46,240 bases of DNA from Bacillus sp. AFS037270 (GTDB lineage Bacteria > Bacillota > Bacilli > Bacillales_B > DSM-18226), in NCBI RefSeq assembly GCF_002585305.1, contig NZ_NUNF01000037.1:57690-103929 (forward strand), in the 5' to 3' direction. Positions 34,260 through 42,629 of this stretch are shown here, one piece after another. Position 1 is the first letter of the stretch. Each line of letters begins with the position of its first letter. The notes beneath the pieces are model-generated. The model was given only the letters and a program-made list of their open reading frames with translations, had not been told where the DNA came from and made no database searches. The position numbers were made by a program, and so were the translations under genes.

Positions 34260-35414
34260 ATGAGGGCGATTAAAGTGCTGCTACATTTGGTCATAACAGT
34301 TAGTTTACTTACAGGTTGTTGGAACCGGATTGAAGTGAATGATATTGCCATTGTTACAGCGATTGGATTAGACCTTGTTGATGATGATATGATCCGCTTA
34401 TCTCTGCAAGTAGCGATACCAGCAAAGTTAGGACCAGCAGGGGGGGCTAAAGGAGGTAGCAAAGAACGCAGTACATTCGTCATTTCAGAGAAGGGCGTAA
34501 CCGTTTCTGAAGCTTACCGAAATTTACAAATGAAGCTATCAAGACGTATATTCTTTTCTCAAAGCAGAGTCTTACTAATCGGAGAGGCGTTGGCCAAAAA
34601 GGGAATTTCTAATATTATTGATTTTTATACAAGGTTCCATCAACCTCGAATGAACAGTTTTATCATGTTTACAAAAGGAAACGCTTCTGATGTTATTAAA
34701 AATATTCCGAATTTAGAAAATGTTTCATCAGAAGAAACGAAAGAACTTGCAAAGCTAAGTGTAGGTATAAAAGTTTATGTAAGAGATTTTTTGAACATGC
34801 TGCTTACAGATGGATTAGAACCATTTGCCCCTCAATATAAATTAACTTCATTAGAAGTAAATACGGAAAATAATTCTGCTCAAGTACAGGTAATTAATGG
34901 AGCTGCTGTATTTAAAAAGGACAAACTAATAGGTTGGCTTGATGATAGTGAAACCCGGGGATTATTATGGCTTCGAAATGAGATAGAAGAAGGAGTCATT
35001 TCAATTAAGATCCCAAAGGAGAAAGGCGGAGGGAATATTAGTTTTGAGATTATTCGAGCCGATACCAAAATCATTCCCCATTTGAACAATGGACAAATAA
35101 AATTTAATATAAATGTTACCTCAGAAATCATTGTAATTGAAAATGCTTCAAAGGTAGTATTATTTAATCAAAAAGAAATTGATGGGATCCAAACAGATAT
35201 CGAAAAAGAGATTAAAGATCGAATACAAATGGTTTTAGACAAAGCCCAAAAAGAGTTTCAGTCAGACATATTTGGATTTGGCCAAGCTGTATACAGAGAA
35301 TACCCAAAAGCATGGAATACAATTTATAAAAAGAAGTGGGACCAAGAGTTTCCAAAATTAGAGGTAACCATTAATCCAAAAGTTTTTGTAAGAAGAATCG
35401 GTTTAAGTAAGTAA
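34260..35414 (+). CDS. Spore germinant receptor C subunit lipoprotein (GerAC family)
   Basis: A 384-residue lipoprotein with a signal sequence and lipobox LLTGC (Cys20), followed by the GerAC signature CWNRIEVNDIAIVTAIGLD, a TFVISEKG strand and the long C-terminal domain ending in KLEVTINPKVFVRRIG. The lipoprotein sits on the outer face of the spore inner membrane and is needed for receptor function. The start is either ATG 34251 or ATG 34260; the latter has GGATGAG upstream. Confidence 0.9.
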   Translation: MRAIKVLLHLVITVSLLTGCWNRIEVNDIAIVTAIGLDLVDDDMIRLSLQVAIPAKLGPAGGAKGGSKERSTFVISEKGVTVSEAYRNLQMKLSRRIFFSQSRVLLIGEALAKKGISNIIDFYTRFHQPRMNSFIMFTKGNASDVIKNIPNLENVSSEETKELAKLSVGIKVYVRDFLNMLLTDGLEPFAPQYKLTSLEVNTENNSAQVQVINGAAVFKKDKLIGWLDDSETRGLLWLRNEIEEGVISIKIPKEKGGGNISFEIIRADTKIIPHLNNGQIKFNINVTSEIIVIENASKVVLFNQKEIDGIQTDIEKEIKDRIQMVLDKAQKEFQSDIFGFGQAVYREYPKAWNTIYKKKWDQEFPKLEVTINPKVFVRRIGLSK

Positions 35415-35443
35415 TGAAAAAACTTCAGATAAAGGAATCGAAA

Positions 35444-35608
35444 ATGCTTAAGATTTTTATAGAGATTCTTATGTTTGTTTCACTCTTTGCCTGGGAAGCC
35501 TTACAGTTAATACGAAAAAAAGAGATAAAAGAATTAGTTGTTTTTTCTATTCTTTCGATCATTGGACTTGCTTTGAGTATTTTGGTCGTTATTCGATCAT
35601 TTATCTAA
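35444..35608 (+). CDS. Small germinant receptor D-type subunit
   Basis: A 54-residue protein with two hydrophobic helices (about 2-22 and 31-53) separated by the charged loop RKKEIKEL. Small two-helix D subunits are known next to some germinant receptor operons (GerKD and relatives) and modulate germination rate. The last gene of the operon fits this. AAAGGA lies 7 nt before ATG 35444; the ATG at 35414, overlapping the C-subunit stop codon, would add 10 residues and allow translational coupling. Confidence 0.7.
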   Translation: MLKIFIEILMFVSLFAWEALQLIRKKEIKELVVFSILSIIGLALSILVVIRSFI

Positions 35609-35696
35609 TGATTAAATTCTAATTAAAGCAGATTGCTTAATAATTTTTATTCGCTTAACCTTAGTTTCTTCTTGTCCGACAGGTTAGTAAATCTAA

Positions 35697-35725
35697 AGGG
35701 TTGATCGTATTTCGGAGCAACCCTT
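35697..35725. terminator. Bidirectional terminator
   Basis: AAGGGTTG and CAACCCTT pair around a 14-nt loop. It lies between the germination operon and the convergent amine oxidase gene. Confidence 0.75.
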
Positions 35726-35742
35726 ATTAAATATTTTCTTGT

Positions 35743-37215
35743 TTATTTTGACAGATCATTCACTTCATAGGCAACTCGTATCCCAGATTCAATCGCACCT
35801 TGCATCCACCCGTGTGTAAGTGTGGTATGCTCCCCAGCAAAATGTACTCTGCCCTCAGGTAAAGTGACATAAGGAAACAACTCGTTTTCCTGACCTGGTT
35901 CGAAAGCCGCTAACGCCCCAGTAGAATAGGGATTATCGACCCAGCTGAACGAAGTTCCTACTTTAAACTCAGAATAGACCAGGTCTCCATAAATTTCAGC
36001 TAAGTCCCTTAAAGCGTATTGAATGCGATCTTCGTTTGATAGACCCTCCCATGTCGAAGCCTCATCCGCCCATGTATAGCTTGCTAAAAGTACAGCGGGT
36101 CCACTTGTACCAATACCTTGACTTGGGTAATAGGTGAAACGGATTGGCAGATCCGTTATGGACTTTCCACCTTTTTGTTCAAACCGTTCCCAAAACCTGC
36201 TTTTAAATTCGATTCCGATTTTAGTTGCGGCCATATAGTTCAATTCACGGATCGCTCGTCGTTTAAAGTAGGAAAAAGAACGATGTGGTTCAACTTGGAC
36301 AAATCGCAGTACGGAAAATGGGATGGTGATAATAGCAAGATCACTAGTTAGGGTGGAAGCTGCTAACGTGTCCGGATGGGAGGAATGAATGGTTACACTG
36401 TTGTGATGTTGGGTAATTTTCGTCATCTTTTGATTGAAGTAGATGACATCATTTAATTGTGGAAGAAAGGCTTTCGGAAGCAGATCCATACCACCTGTTA
36501 TCTCATAGTAACGATTCGTTCTAAACTGCGCGGTTTCTCGCAATACTTCCAGAAATGACATTCCCATATAGGCTTCATAGTCAAGGAGCACTCCGATCAT
36601 ATCAACCGCACCATCAGAAAATGTGGTTCCATATTGATAATGGTAAAATTTTAAGAATGAACCCAGTGAGTAGTCCTTAAATTCTTTTTCGATTAAATCC
36701 CAATTTTTCATTGGATCTTTGTTAATAAAATCAATAATGGGTTGTAAAGCTAAATTTAAGAGTTCTTCTGCACTCTTCCCTTTTTCGTTCGGGGCTACAG
36801 GGAAATTTAGAATATCCGGATAACGCTCAAAAATGTTAAGGCGTGTTTTGATTCCGTTGATATAAAGAATATCGACAGGTGTTCGGTTAATGAACAAGTT
36901 TATATTCAAACTGAATTTTTTAATATACTCTAAGGTTAAATGATGAGAATCCGGAATACGCATCGGTCCTGCGTTCAGATAAAGCCCATTGGAAAAAGGG
37001 GAACGAATAGTATAGACACGGCCGCCCACATGGTTAGTGGCTTCGAGGATGATGACATTGTGCCCGGCTTCTTTCAATAAGGAAGCAGCAACCAGTCCTG
37101 CTAGCCCTGCACCGACAATTGTAATATTCTTGGGTACTTTCGACTTCATCAGCCCATTTTGTATGATGCTAAGCATTTGTTGCTTTGTTAACTTATTGTA
37201 TTTGTAATCAGGCAT
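35743..37215 (-). CDS. Flavin-dependent amine/L-amino-acid oxidase
   Basis: A 490-residue FAD amine oxidase. The dinucleotide motif is at 33-43 (IVGAGLAGLVA) with E58 at the end of strand 2, followed by GGRVYTIRSPF. The C-terminal FAD motif is EGRVHFAGEHTTLTHGWMQGAIESG. It resembles B. subtilis YobN, an L-amino-acid oxidase-like protein, and lacks a signal peptide. It oxidatively deaminates amines or amino acids, giving H2O2. AGGGG lies 8 nt before the ATG. Monocistronic. Confidence 0.88.
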   Translation of the reverse strand: MPDYKYNKLTKQQMLSIIQNGLMKSKVPKNITIVGAGLAGLVAASLLKEAGHNVIILEATNHVGGRVYTIRSPFSNGLYLNAGPMRIPDSHHLTLEYIKKFSLNINLFINRTPVDILYINGIKTRLNIFERYPDILNFPVAPNEKGKSAEELLNLALQPIIDFINKDPMKNWDLIEKEFKDYSLGSFLKFYHYQYGTTFSDGAVDMIGVLLDYEAYMGMSFLEVLRETAQFRTNRYYEITGGMDLLPKAFLPQLNDVIYFNQKMTKITQHHNSVTIHSSHPDTLAASTLTSDLAIITIPFSVLRFVQVEPHRSFSYFKRRAIRELNYMAATKIGIEFKSRFWERFEQKGGKSITDLPIRFTYYPSQGIGTSGPAVLLASYTWADEASTWEGLSNEDRIQYALRDLAEIYGDLVYSEFKVGTSFSWVDNPYSTGALAAFEPGQENELFPYVTLPEGRVHFAGEHTTLTHGWMQGAIESGIRVAYEVNDLSK

Positions 37216-37428
37216 CTCATCGCCCCTAGTGAAAAGATTACTACATTGTATTCACTTAAAGAGATCCCTATGTGTTTATGGCATGAAGATGAACGTCCCT
37301 GTGTTTCATAAAGTTTTTACTTTTCAAGCATTCGAAAGGGCAGGCAATCAATGAGTTGTCTATTTTTTTGTTAATGATTAAGGTTATAATAGATTTGTCT
37401 AAGAGGAGTTAACACGGAGGTAATAATT

Positions 37429-38238
37429 ATGCCAATTCAACCAGTTCATCAGCGCGATAAAGTGAGTTCGTATCAAAGTCTTCGTTCCTTATACGAGCAA
37501 AACATCACCGTAAACAGTATTGCAGAATCATTGGATACTTGTCATCTACATGATGATGCTACCCATATTAAAAACATGATGGAAATGAAGGACTACGATA
37601 TTCTCGGTGTGGAGGATAACGGAATTGTTATTGGATATGTGGTAAGAGATGAATTGAAGGAAGGAATCTGTAAAGATTATTACCGGAGCTTTAGTCCGAC
37701 AGAGCTTGTTTCGGAATCAACGTCCCTTTTACATACACTGTTTATTTTTAAAGAAAATGAACGAATTTTTATCCTTGAAGGAAACAGAATAACAAAGGTT
37801 GTCACACTTGCCGATCTTCAGAAGCCGCCGATTCGGATGTTATTATTTGGGTTGATCTCGTTATTAGAGATGCATCTTTATCGGATTATTAATGAGTATT
37901 TTCCTGATGATTCCTGGAAAAAGCATTTAAATCCGAAGCGGATTCAATTTACAGAAGATTTATTTGCTCTTCGAAAAGCCAGGAATGAAGGGATTCAATT
38001 AAGTGATTGCTTGCAAATTTGCGATAAACGGGATATTGTCTTGAATGAAGATCCATTAAGGGAGCAGTTGGGGATTGAAACCAAGACGAAGGGGAAGCAT
38101 TTTTTTAAAAAATTAGAAGAGCTCCGGAACAATTTGGCTCATTCCCAGGATATCAACACCGAGAACTCTTGGAATGAAACATTCTTTTTAATCGAACAGA
38201 CGGAGAATATTTTAGAGGAATGTGAAAAGATAAAATAG
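37429..38238 (+). CDS. CBS-pair protein with a C-terminal HEPN-like domain
   Basis: A 269-residue soluble protein. Residues about 25-130 look like a CBS pair (repeats DTCHLHDDATHIKNMMEMKDY, GIVIGYVVRDEL, and ITKVVTLADLQ). Residues about 135-265 are helical and carry R233-N-N-L-A-H238, the R-x4-H motif of HEPN domains, many of which are RNases. CBS pairs bind adenosyl ligands, so the fusion suggests a nucleotide-gated HEPN protein (inference). A CGGAGG site lies 7 nt before the ATG, and a terminator follows, so there is no partner antitoxin gene. Confidence 0.7.
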   Translation: MPIQPVHQRDKVSSYQSLRSLYEQNITVNSIAESLDTCHLHDDATHIKNMMEMKDYDILGVEDNGIVIGYVVRDELKEGICKDYYRSFSPTELVSESTSLLHTLFIFKENERIFILEGNRITKVVTLADLQKPPIRMLLFGLISLLEMHLYRIINEYFPDDSWKKHLNPKRIQFTEDLFALRKARNEGIQLSDCLQICDKRDIVLNEDPLREQLGIETKTKGKHFFKKLEELRNNLAHSQDINTENSWNETFFLIEQTENILEECEKIK

Positions 38239-38248
38239 AATTTAACGG

Positions 38249-38282
38249 AAAAGTTGGCATCTATCATGGTGCCAACTTTTTT
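38249..38282 (+). terminator. Terminator after the CBS-HEPN gene
   Basis: AAAAGTTGGCA and TGCCAACTTTT form an 11-bp stem followed by TT, 11 nt after the stop. Confidence 0.85.
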
Positions 38283-38438
38283 ACATAGGTGAAACAAGGA
38301 GAGAAACATGGTTGAGTTAGTGTATTAATGGAAATCACAAATAATCGTGTAATACCATTCAGCTTGGTTAAAATATGTTAGGGAATGGTACTGACCAGGC
38401 TTAGTAGCTTTCCAACTACAAATAAGGAGTGAAAGAGG

Positions 38439-38744
38439 ATGCCTACAAACGACGAACGTAATCGATATGGTGAAAACGCAAACCAAGGTGTCAACAACGC
38501 TACAAACCAAGCTGGTAACAATGCAACGAACAAAACAGGCAGTGATGTTGGTGAAGCGGTTGGTACTGTTGGCGGCGGTGCTGCTGGGGCTGCGATTGGC
38601 TCTGTTTTAGGACCAATAGGTACTGTTGCAGGTGGACTTGCAGGCGGTGCGCTTGGTAACCAAGTTGGTGAGGAGTTTAGCGGAGAGAATAATGCTGCTA
38701 ACAACCGTAATGCCACCAATAACAGCGGTTCTGTGAACAAGTAA
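38439..38744 (+). CDS. Glycine-zipper protein
   Basis: A 101-residue protein: polar Asn/Thr/Gly-rich ends around a central glycine-zipper hydrophobic segment (about 37-80: GTVGGGAAGAAIGSVLGPIG and GGLAGGALGNQVG). Such segments insert into or pack against membranes. No signal peptide. AGTGAAAGAGG precedes the ATG at 38439. It precedes the DUF1657/2Duf genes but has its own terminator. Possibly a spore or stress-associated protein (inference). Confidence 0.7.
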   Translation: MPTNDERNRYGENANQGVNNATNQAGNNATNKTGSDVGEAVGTVGGGAAGAAIGSVLGPIGTVAGGLAGGALGNQVGEEFSGENNAANNRNATNNSGSVNK

Positions 38745-38768
38745 TAAATTTTTATCTTAAATAGAAAT

Positions 38769-38818
38769 CAGCCAGAATACAACGTTTTATTCTCATTGTA
38801 ATCTGGCTGTATTTTTTT
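38769..38818 (+). terminator. Terminator after the glycine-zipper gene
   Basis: CAGCCAGA and TCTGGCTG enclose further pairing TACAA/TTGTA and are followed by TATTTTTTT. Confidence 0.85.
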
Positions 38819-38938
38819 CTGGATTTGTGAATGCTTGTTTGTAATTGTTTTATGTAAACATTACCACTTATACTTACTAATTTTCAGACAGAGATTATAT
38901 ATGTTAGTACAATTAAAATTAAAGGGAGGGTATGCACA

Positions 38939-39142
38939 ATGACGGTTGCTACTCAAGTAAATCAAACTTTAGCAGGTTTAAAAAGTGCACAAGCTAGTTT
39001 TGAAACATTTGCCTTACAGACTGAAAACAAGAATGCAAAGGAATTGTACCAAAATGCTGCTCAACAAACTCAGTCAATCATTGACAGTTTAGAACCGCGT
39101 CTTCAGGAAATACAAAAAGAAGAACCCCAATATAATCAGTAA
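38939..39142 (+). CDS. DUF1657 protein
   Basis: A 67-residue helical protein of DUF1657: the pattern QTLAGLKSAQASFETFALQT, KELYQNAAQQTQSIIDSLEPRL and EEPQYNQ is characteristic. DUF1657 proteins accompany spoVA2mob/2Duf operons linked to spore heat resistance. GGGAGGG precedes the ATG. It is the first gene of a three-gene set with the next DUF1657 and the DUF421-DUF1657 gene. Confidence 0.85.
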   Translation: MTVATQVNQTLAGLKSAQASFETFALQTENKNAKELYQNAAQQTQSIIDSLEPRLQEIQKEEPQYNQ

Positions 39143-39148
39143 AAAGGT

Positions 39149-39175
39149 GGGGTGGCGTTTTATGCTGCCCCTTTT
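39149..39175 (+). terminator. Hairpin between the two DUF1657 genes
   Basis: GGGG and CCCC with inner GC pairs, followed by TTTTAATATT. It may reduce rather than stop transcription into the second DUF1657 gene. Confidence 0.5.
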
Positions 39176-39223
39176 AATATTAACATGCACAATAAATAAG
39201 TTTTTAAAAATAGGGAGATAAAA

Positions 39224-39430
39224 ATGACGATATACTCCAATGTAAAACAATGCTTAGTTTCCATTAAGGGAATTGAAGCACAACTATCCACTTTCGCTTT
39301 AAATTCTCAGGATGAAAAAGCTCAACAGACCTTTCACAATGCCATGTTAATTGTCGAAGAAGTGAAAAATGATTTACAAAAACGAACGATAGAAATGGAA
39401 GTTCAAGAACCTCAATATAAACCATTGTAA
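39224..39430 (+). CDS. DUF1657 protein (second copy)
   Basis: A 68-residue paralogue of the preceding protein: VKQCLVSIKGIEAQLSTFAL, then QQTFHNAMLIVEEVKNDL, ending EVQEPQYKPL. AGGGAG precedes the ATG. It lies 16 nt before the 2Duf gene, which supports co-expression. Confidence 0.85.
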   Translation: MTIYSNVKQCLVSIKGIEAQLSTFALNSQDEKAQQTFHNAMLIVEEVKNDLQKRTIEMEVQEPQYKPL

Positions 39431-39446
39431 TTTCGAGGTGATAAAA

Positions 39447-40307
39447 ATGCTGGATTGGGTTGAAGTTGGATTACGGTCCATTTTGTTTATTGCTGTATTA
39501 TTTTTTATGACCAAACTTTTAGGGACCAAACAAATTTCCCAGCTTTCTTTTTTCGAATATATCTCAGGTATCACTATTGGTAGTGTAGCAGCTGAAGTAA
39601 TTACAGGTCTAGATGCAAATATTATGCACGGTATTATTGTGCTAATTCTTTTTAGCGGGATAACCTATGCGGTTGATGTTTTTTCTTTGAAGAGCAAAAA
39701 ATTCAGAGATTTTGCTGAAGGTACTTCAACGGTTGTTGTTAAAGATGGCAAGATTATGGAAGACAGTTTAAAAAAGGAATATTATACGATTGATGAATTA
39801 AATTCATTACTAAGAAAAAAGAATGTATTTAAAGTTGCGGATGTAGAGTTTGCCGTTTTAGAACCCAATGGGGACTTAAATGTACTGTTGAAGAAAGAAA
39901 ATCAACCTCTAACTCCAAAAGATTTAAATATGAAGGTTGGGAATGAAAAAGTTCCACAGACGGTCATCATGGACGGAAAAATTTTAGATAGTGCTCTTAC
40001 GGAAGCTAATAAGAACCGGCAGTGGCTGGATACTGAATTACAAAAACTTGGCGTCATGCAGGAGAATGTATTTATGGGACAAGTTGATTCATACGGACAA
40101 TTAACGGTGGATGTATATGATGACAAACTCAAGATCCCATCACCACAACAAAAGCCTTTGTTAATGTCATCACTAAAAAAATGCCAAGCGGATCTGGAAT
40201 CCTTTTCATTACAAACTGATTCTGCAGAAGCAAAAAAATTATATCAAGTAAATGCCGAAAAAATACAAAATGCAATTGATATACTTAGCCCTTATTTAAA
40301 AGCTTAA
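39447..40307 (+). CDS. 2Duf protein: DUF421 membrane protein fused to DUF1657
   Basis: A 286-residue protein. The N-terminal half holds three membrane helices (about 7-80) and the DUF421 (YetF-like) domain: FFMTKLLGTKQISQLSFFEY, SGITIGSVAAEV, KNRQWLDTELQKLG. The last 50 residues (SSLKKCQADLESFSLQTDSA, AKKLYQVNAEKIQNAIDILS) clearly resemble the two DUF1657 proteins upstream. The same fusion, called 2Duf, is part of the spoVA2mob operon and raises spore wet-heat resistance. GAGGTG precedes the ATG at 39447. The spoVA and YhcN-type genes of that operon are absent. Confidence 0.85.
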   Translation: MLDWVEVGLRSILFIAVLFFMTKLLGTKQISQLSFFEYISGITIGSVAAEVITGLDANIMHGIIVLILFSGITYAVDVFSLKSKKFRDFAEGTSTVVVKDGKIMEDSLKKEYYTIDELNSLLRKKNVFKVADVEFAVLEPNGDLNVLLKKENQPLTPKDLNMKVGNEKVPQTVIMDGKILDSALTEANKNRQWLDTELQKLGVMQENVFMGQVDSYGQLTVDVYDDKLKIPSPQQKPLLMSSLKKCQADLESFSLQTDSAEAKKLYQVNAEKIQNAIDILSPYLKA

Positions 40308-40384
40308 ATCTTTGAAGAAAAGTTAAGGGTACAGCATGTATTTTTTCTATTCTTGCCTCATAATTTTCATACATCTAAGTCAAA

Positions 40385-40413
40385 ATGATCCTTAGGAGGG
40401 GACTAAGGATCAT
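40385..40413 (+). promoter_or_regulatory. Stem-loop with a Shine-Dalgarno sequence in the loop
   Basis: ATGATCCTTAG (40385-40395) and CTAAGGATCAT (40403-40413) form a perfect 11-bp stem whose 7-nt loop GAGGGGA is Shine-Dalgarno-like. An ATG at 40412 overlaps the end of the stem. No T run follows, so this is not an ordinary terminator. Confidence 0.5.
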
Positions 40414-40516
40414 GTATATCATAAGAATTAATAAGAGAACGATTCAAATAAAAAAAGAAGGCAATTCACCTTCTAAATCCTTCTTCTCATTGGGTTCTAA
40501 GTACGTTGAATCGTAG
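40412..40516 (+). CDS. Possible 34-residue peptide after the SD-in-loop hairpin
   Basis: An open frame of 34 codons (starting MYIIRINKRTIQIKKEGNSP, ending TAG) begins at the base of the hairpin described at 40385-40413. It is basic, with no family. Its tail overlaps the end of the convergent gene at 40497-40679, and it reads through that gene's terminator stem, so it may be chance. Confidence 0.2.
   Translation: MYIIRINKRTIQIKKEGNSPSKSFFSLGSKYVES
40450..40474 (-). terminator. Terminator of the small minus-strand gene
   Basis: On the minus strand AGAAGG pairs with CCTTCT over a short loop and is followed by seven T residues. Confidence 0.75.
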
Positions 40517-40679
40517 AGAGTGAGAAGTTTTTCACCATTTTTTGCAGGTTTCGATGGCCCTCTCTTAATTTTATCGTTTCTTCAATAATTTTTTGGAATC
40601 CTTCCAAATCTCGATCAGATGCATTTAATAAAGACTTCGGTAGACCTTCGACGAGTTGTTGTAGGGTAAGTTCATTCAA
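40497..40679 (-). CDS. Small helical hypothetical protein
   Basis: A 60-residue soluble, helix-rich protein (ELTLQQLVEGLPKSLL, LEGFQKIIEETIKLREGHRN). No family recognised. TTG at 40677-40679 is taken as start because AAAGGTGG lies 8 nt before it; a GTG four codons upstream overlaps that site. A proper terminator follows on the same strand, which supports a real gene. Confidence 0.55.
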   Translation of the reverse strand: MNELTLQQLVEGLPKSLLNASDRDLEGFQKIIEETIKLREGHRNLQKMVKNFSLSTIQRT

Positions 40680-41070
40680 GGATAATACCACCTTTCAACT
40701 TATTCGTTAGACATCTGTTTATCCGTTTTCTTTAATATTTTGTAAAGAGAAGCATTTTTCCTGCCATCACGTTACAAAACTTTTCTACAGTAATCTCCAT
40801 ATTTTATAAGTAAAATTAAAATTCCTCCCTTTTCCTACAAATTCAGACGGTAAACCAATAGGTGCTTTAACTAATTGTAGAAAAAAATCTTAAAACCTTA
40901 CCTGTCTCTTTCCATTGTTTTCATATATATAGAAGTTGATTTCATTAATAGTAGTAGAGAAGAATGGGAACAAATGTACGTAAAAAGACCCTGTTTAAAT
41001 TGATTCAAAATTGTTAAACTATTATTACTATCATGGGTCGACTTCAATGAAACTAGTCAGGAGGGATAAT
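40680..41070. other. Intergenic region between the small gene and the protease
   Basis: About 390 AT-rich bases carrying divergent promoters. TTGATT followed by TATTAT-like sequence near 41001-41030 may be the protease promoter. No structured RNA or coding frame recognised. Confidence 0.4.
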
Positions 41071-42033
41071 ATGGAACGAAAAATGCACTTGATTCCGTAC
41101 CAATTCATTGCACATGTTGAAGAAGTAACCGAGGTCCCGAAAGGAGTCGAAATGATTCAGGCCCCTAAAGTATGGGAAAAAACAAAAGGAAGTGGCATGA
41201 CCATTGCCATCCTAGATACAGGCTGTGATCTGACACATCCTGACTTAAAGGACCGGATTATTGGCGGCAGGAATTTCACGAATGATGATAACGGGAATAA
41301 AGATGTTTATCGGGATTACAATGGCCATGGTACCCATGTGGCCGGCACGATGGCAGCGACACAGAATCAAAGAGGGGTAGTTGGAGTTGCTCCTGAAGCC
41401 AATCTATTAATTGTTAAAGTTCTTGATAAAAATGGATCCGGCCAATATGACTGGATTATAAATGGTATCTATTATGCGATTGAACAACAAGCAGACATTA
41501 TTTCCATGAGCCTTGGCGGTCCTGAAGATGTTTCGGAGTTACACGAGGCTATTCAAAAGGCAGTCGAACATAATATTCTTGTGGTCTGTGCTGCCGGAAA
41601 TGAAGGGGATGGACAGGATGCAACCAATGAATTTGATTATCCTGGATCTTATAATGAAGTGATCAGTGTAGGGGCGGTCAACTTAGACCGACGAATCTCG
41701 GATTTCAGTAATTCTAATAATGAAGTAGATCTTGTAGCGCCAGGTGAAACGATTCTATCTACCTATCTGAATGGGAAATTTGCAACGCTTAGCGGCACGT
41801 CAATGGCCACTCCACATGTATCGGGTGCACTTGCCCTCATCAAAGTCCTTGCAAATCAATCATTCGATAGAGAGCTAACTGTACCAGAGCTTTATGCGCA
41901 ATTAATCAAACGAACGGTTCCTCTCGGTCATTCTCCAAAGTTAGAAGGGAATGGGATAGTGTATCTGACGGCAGTAGATTATTTAACTGAAATATTTAAC
42001 AGTGATGTAAAAGCAGAAGTGCTAAATAACTAG
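41071..42033 (+). CDS. Intracellular subtilisin-like serine protease
   Basis: A 320-residue S8 protease with no signal peptide. The N-terminus has the LIPY motif (L7-I-P-Y10) that blocks the active site in intracellular subtilisin zymogens. The catalytic triad is D49 (ILDTGCD), H86 (NGHGTHVAG) and S244 (SGTSMATPH), with oxyanion N177 (AAGNEG). It degrades cytosolic proteins, mostly in late growth and sporulation. CAGGAGGG precedes the ATG at 41071; 20 upstream codons are rejected. It has its own terminator. Confidence 0.93.
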   Translation: MERKMHLIPYQFIAHVEEVTEVPKGVEMIQAPKVWEKTKGSGMTIAILDTGCDLTHPDLKDRIIGGRNFTNDDNGNKDVYRDYNGHGTHVAGTMAATQNQRGVVGVAPEANLLIVKVLDKNGSGQYDWIINGIYYAIEQQADIISMSLGGPEDVSELHEAIQKAVEHNILVVCAAGNEGDGQDATNEFDYPGSYNEVISVGAVNLDRRISDFSNSNNEVDLVAPGETILSTYLNGKFATLSGTSMATPHVSGALALIKVLANQSFDRELTVPELYAQLIKRTVPLGHSPKLEGNGIVYLTAVDYLTEIFNSDVKAEVLNN

Positions 42034-42042
42034 TTTACTAGT

Positions 42043-42084
42043 AAAAAAACAGTGCCAAAAGAATATTTCTGGCACTGTTTTTTT
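42043..42084. terminator. Bidirectional terminator after the protease gene
   Basis: CAGTGCCA and TGGCACTG form an 8-bp stem with seven A residues before and seven T residues after. Confidence 0.9.
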
Positions 42085-42098
42085 GGCATATTTAACTT

Positions 42099-42629
42099 CT
42101 AAATCTGTCCAGATCTTTTCTTTAAGCGTCCTACAAGAGGTACTACGATTATCCCGGCTATGACAACCTGCATAATGTTTCCAGGAATGGAGCCGAATGG
42201 CTGTACCCAGTTACCGTAAAGGATGACTTCAGCAAAATAGTAGCCTACGACTTTTATTATCAATGCAACCGCAATTGCTACTGTGTTTACAAGGATTCTA
42301 TTGCCGGGTACTTTCTCAGATATGAGACCAGCTAAAAAGCCCATTGCCCCTACGATGATAAAAGTAAACGGCGACCATACTGCCCAGCCAGAGATAAGAT
42401 CGAATAAGCCCATTCCAAAGGCGCCAGCTATGGCTCCTGTTTTTTTACCATAAACCAAGGCAGCTATAAAAAGAGGCACGTTCCCTAGGTGGATTAGACC
42501 TCCATTACCCATTATTGGGAGCCTTAAGTTAATGAACATTGTGGCTACCAGTGTTAATGCGATGAAAAGTGCATTGATAACTATGGACTTTGTTTTAGAA
42601 GTTGCTGCCGGTGAGAATGTAGTATTCAT
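42099..42629 (-). CDS. ECF transporter substrate-binding (S) component
   Basis: A 176-residue membrane protein with about six helices. INLRLPIMGNGGLIHLGNVP, ALVYGKKTGAIAGAFGMGLFDL and SPFTFIIVGAMGFLAG match the ECF S-component (riboflavin-type) fold. It would bind a vitamin-like ligand and work with the shared EcfAA'T module encoded elsewhere. No FMN, TPP, preQ1 or cobalamin riboswitch was recognised upstream, so the ligand is unknown. AAAGAGGTC lies before the ATG. Confidence 0.85.
   Translation of the reverse strand: MNTTFSPAATSKTKSIVINALFIALTLVATMFINLRLPIMGNGGLIHLGNVPLFIAALVYGKKTGAIAGAFGMGLFDLISGWAVWSPFTFIIVGAMGFLAGLISEKVPGNRILVNTVAIAVALIIKVVGYYFAEVILYGNWVQPFGSIPGNIMQVVIAGIIVVPLVGRLKKRSGQI

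Noticed and set aside
38378..38740. 120-codon minus-strand frame
   Set aside because: Pro/Ala-rich antisense shadow of the glycine-zipper gene.
38820..38938. Sigma-G promoter for the DUF1657/2Duf genes
   Set aside because: TGAATG-like and TGTAAA-like boxes occur, but no pair had correct spacing and a CATNNTA-like -10.
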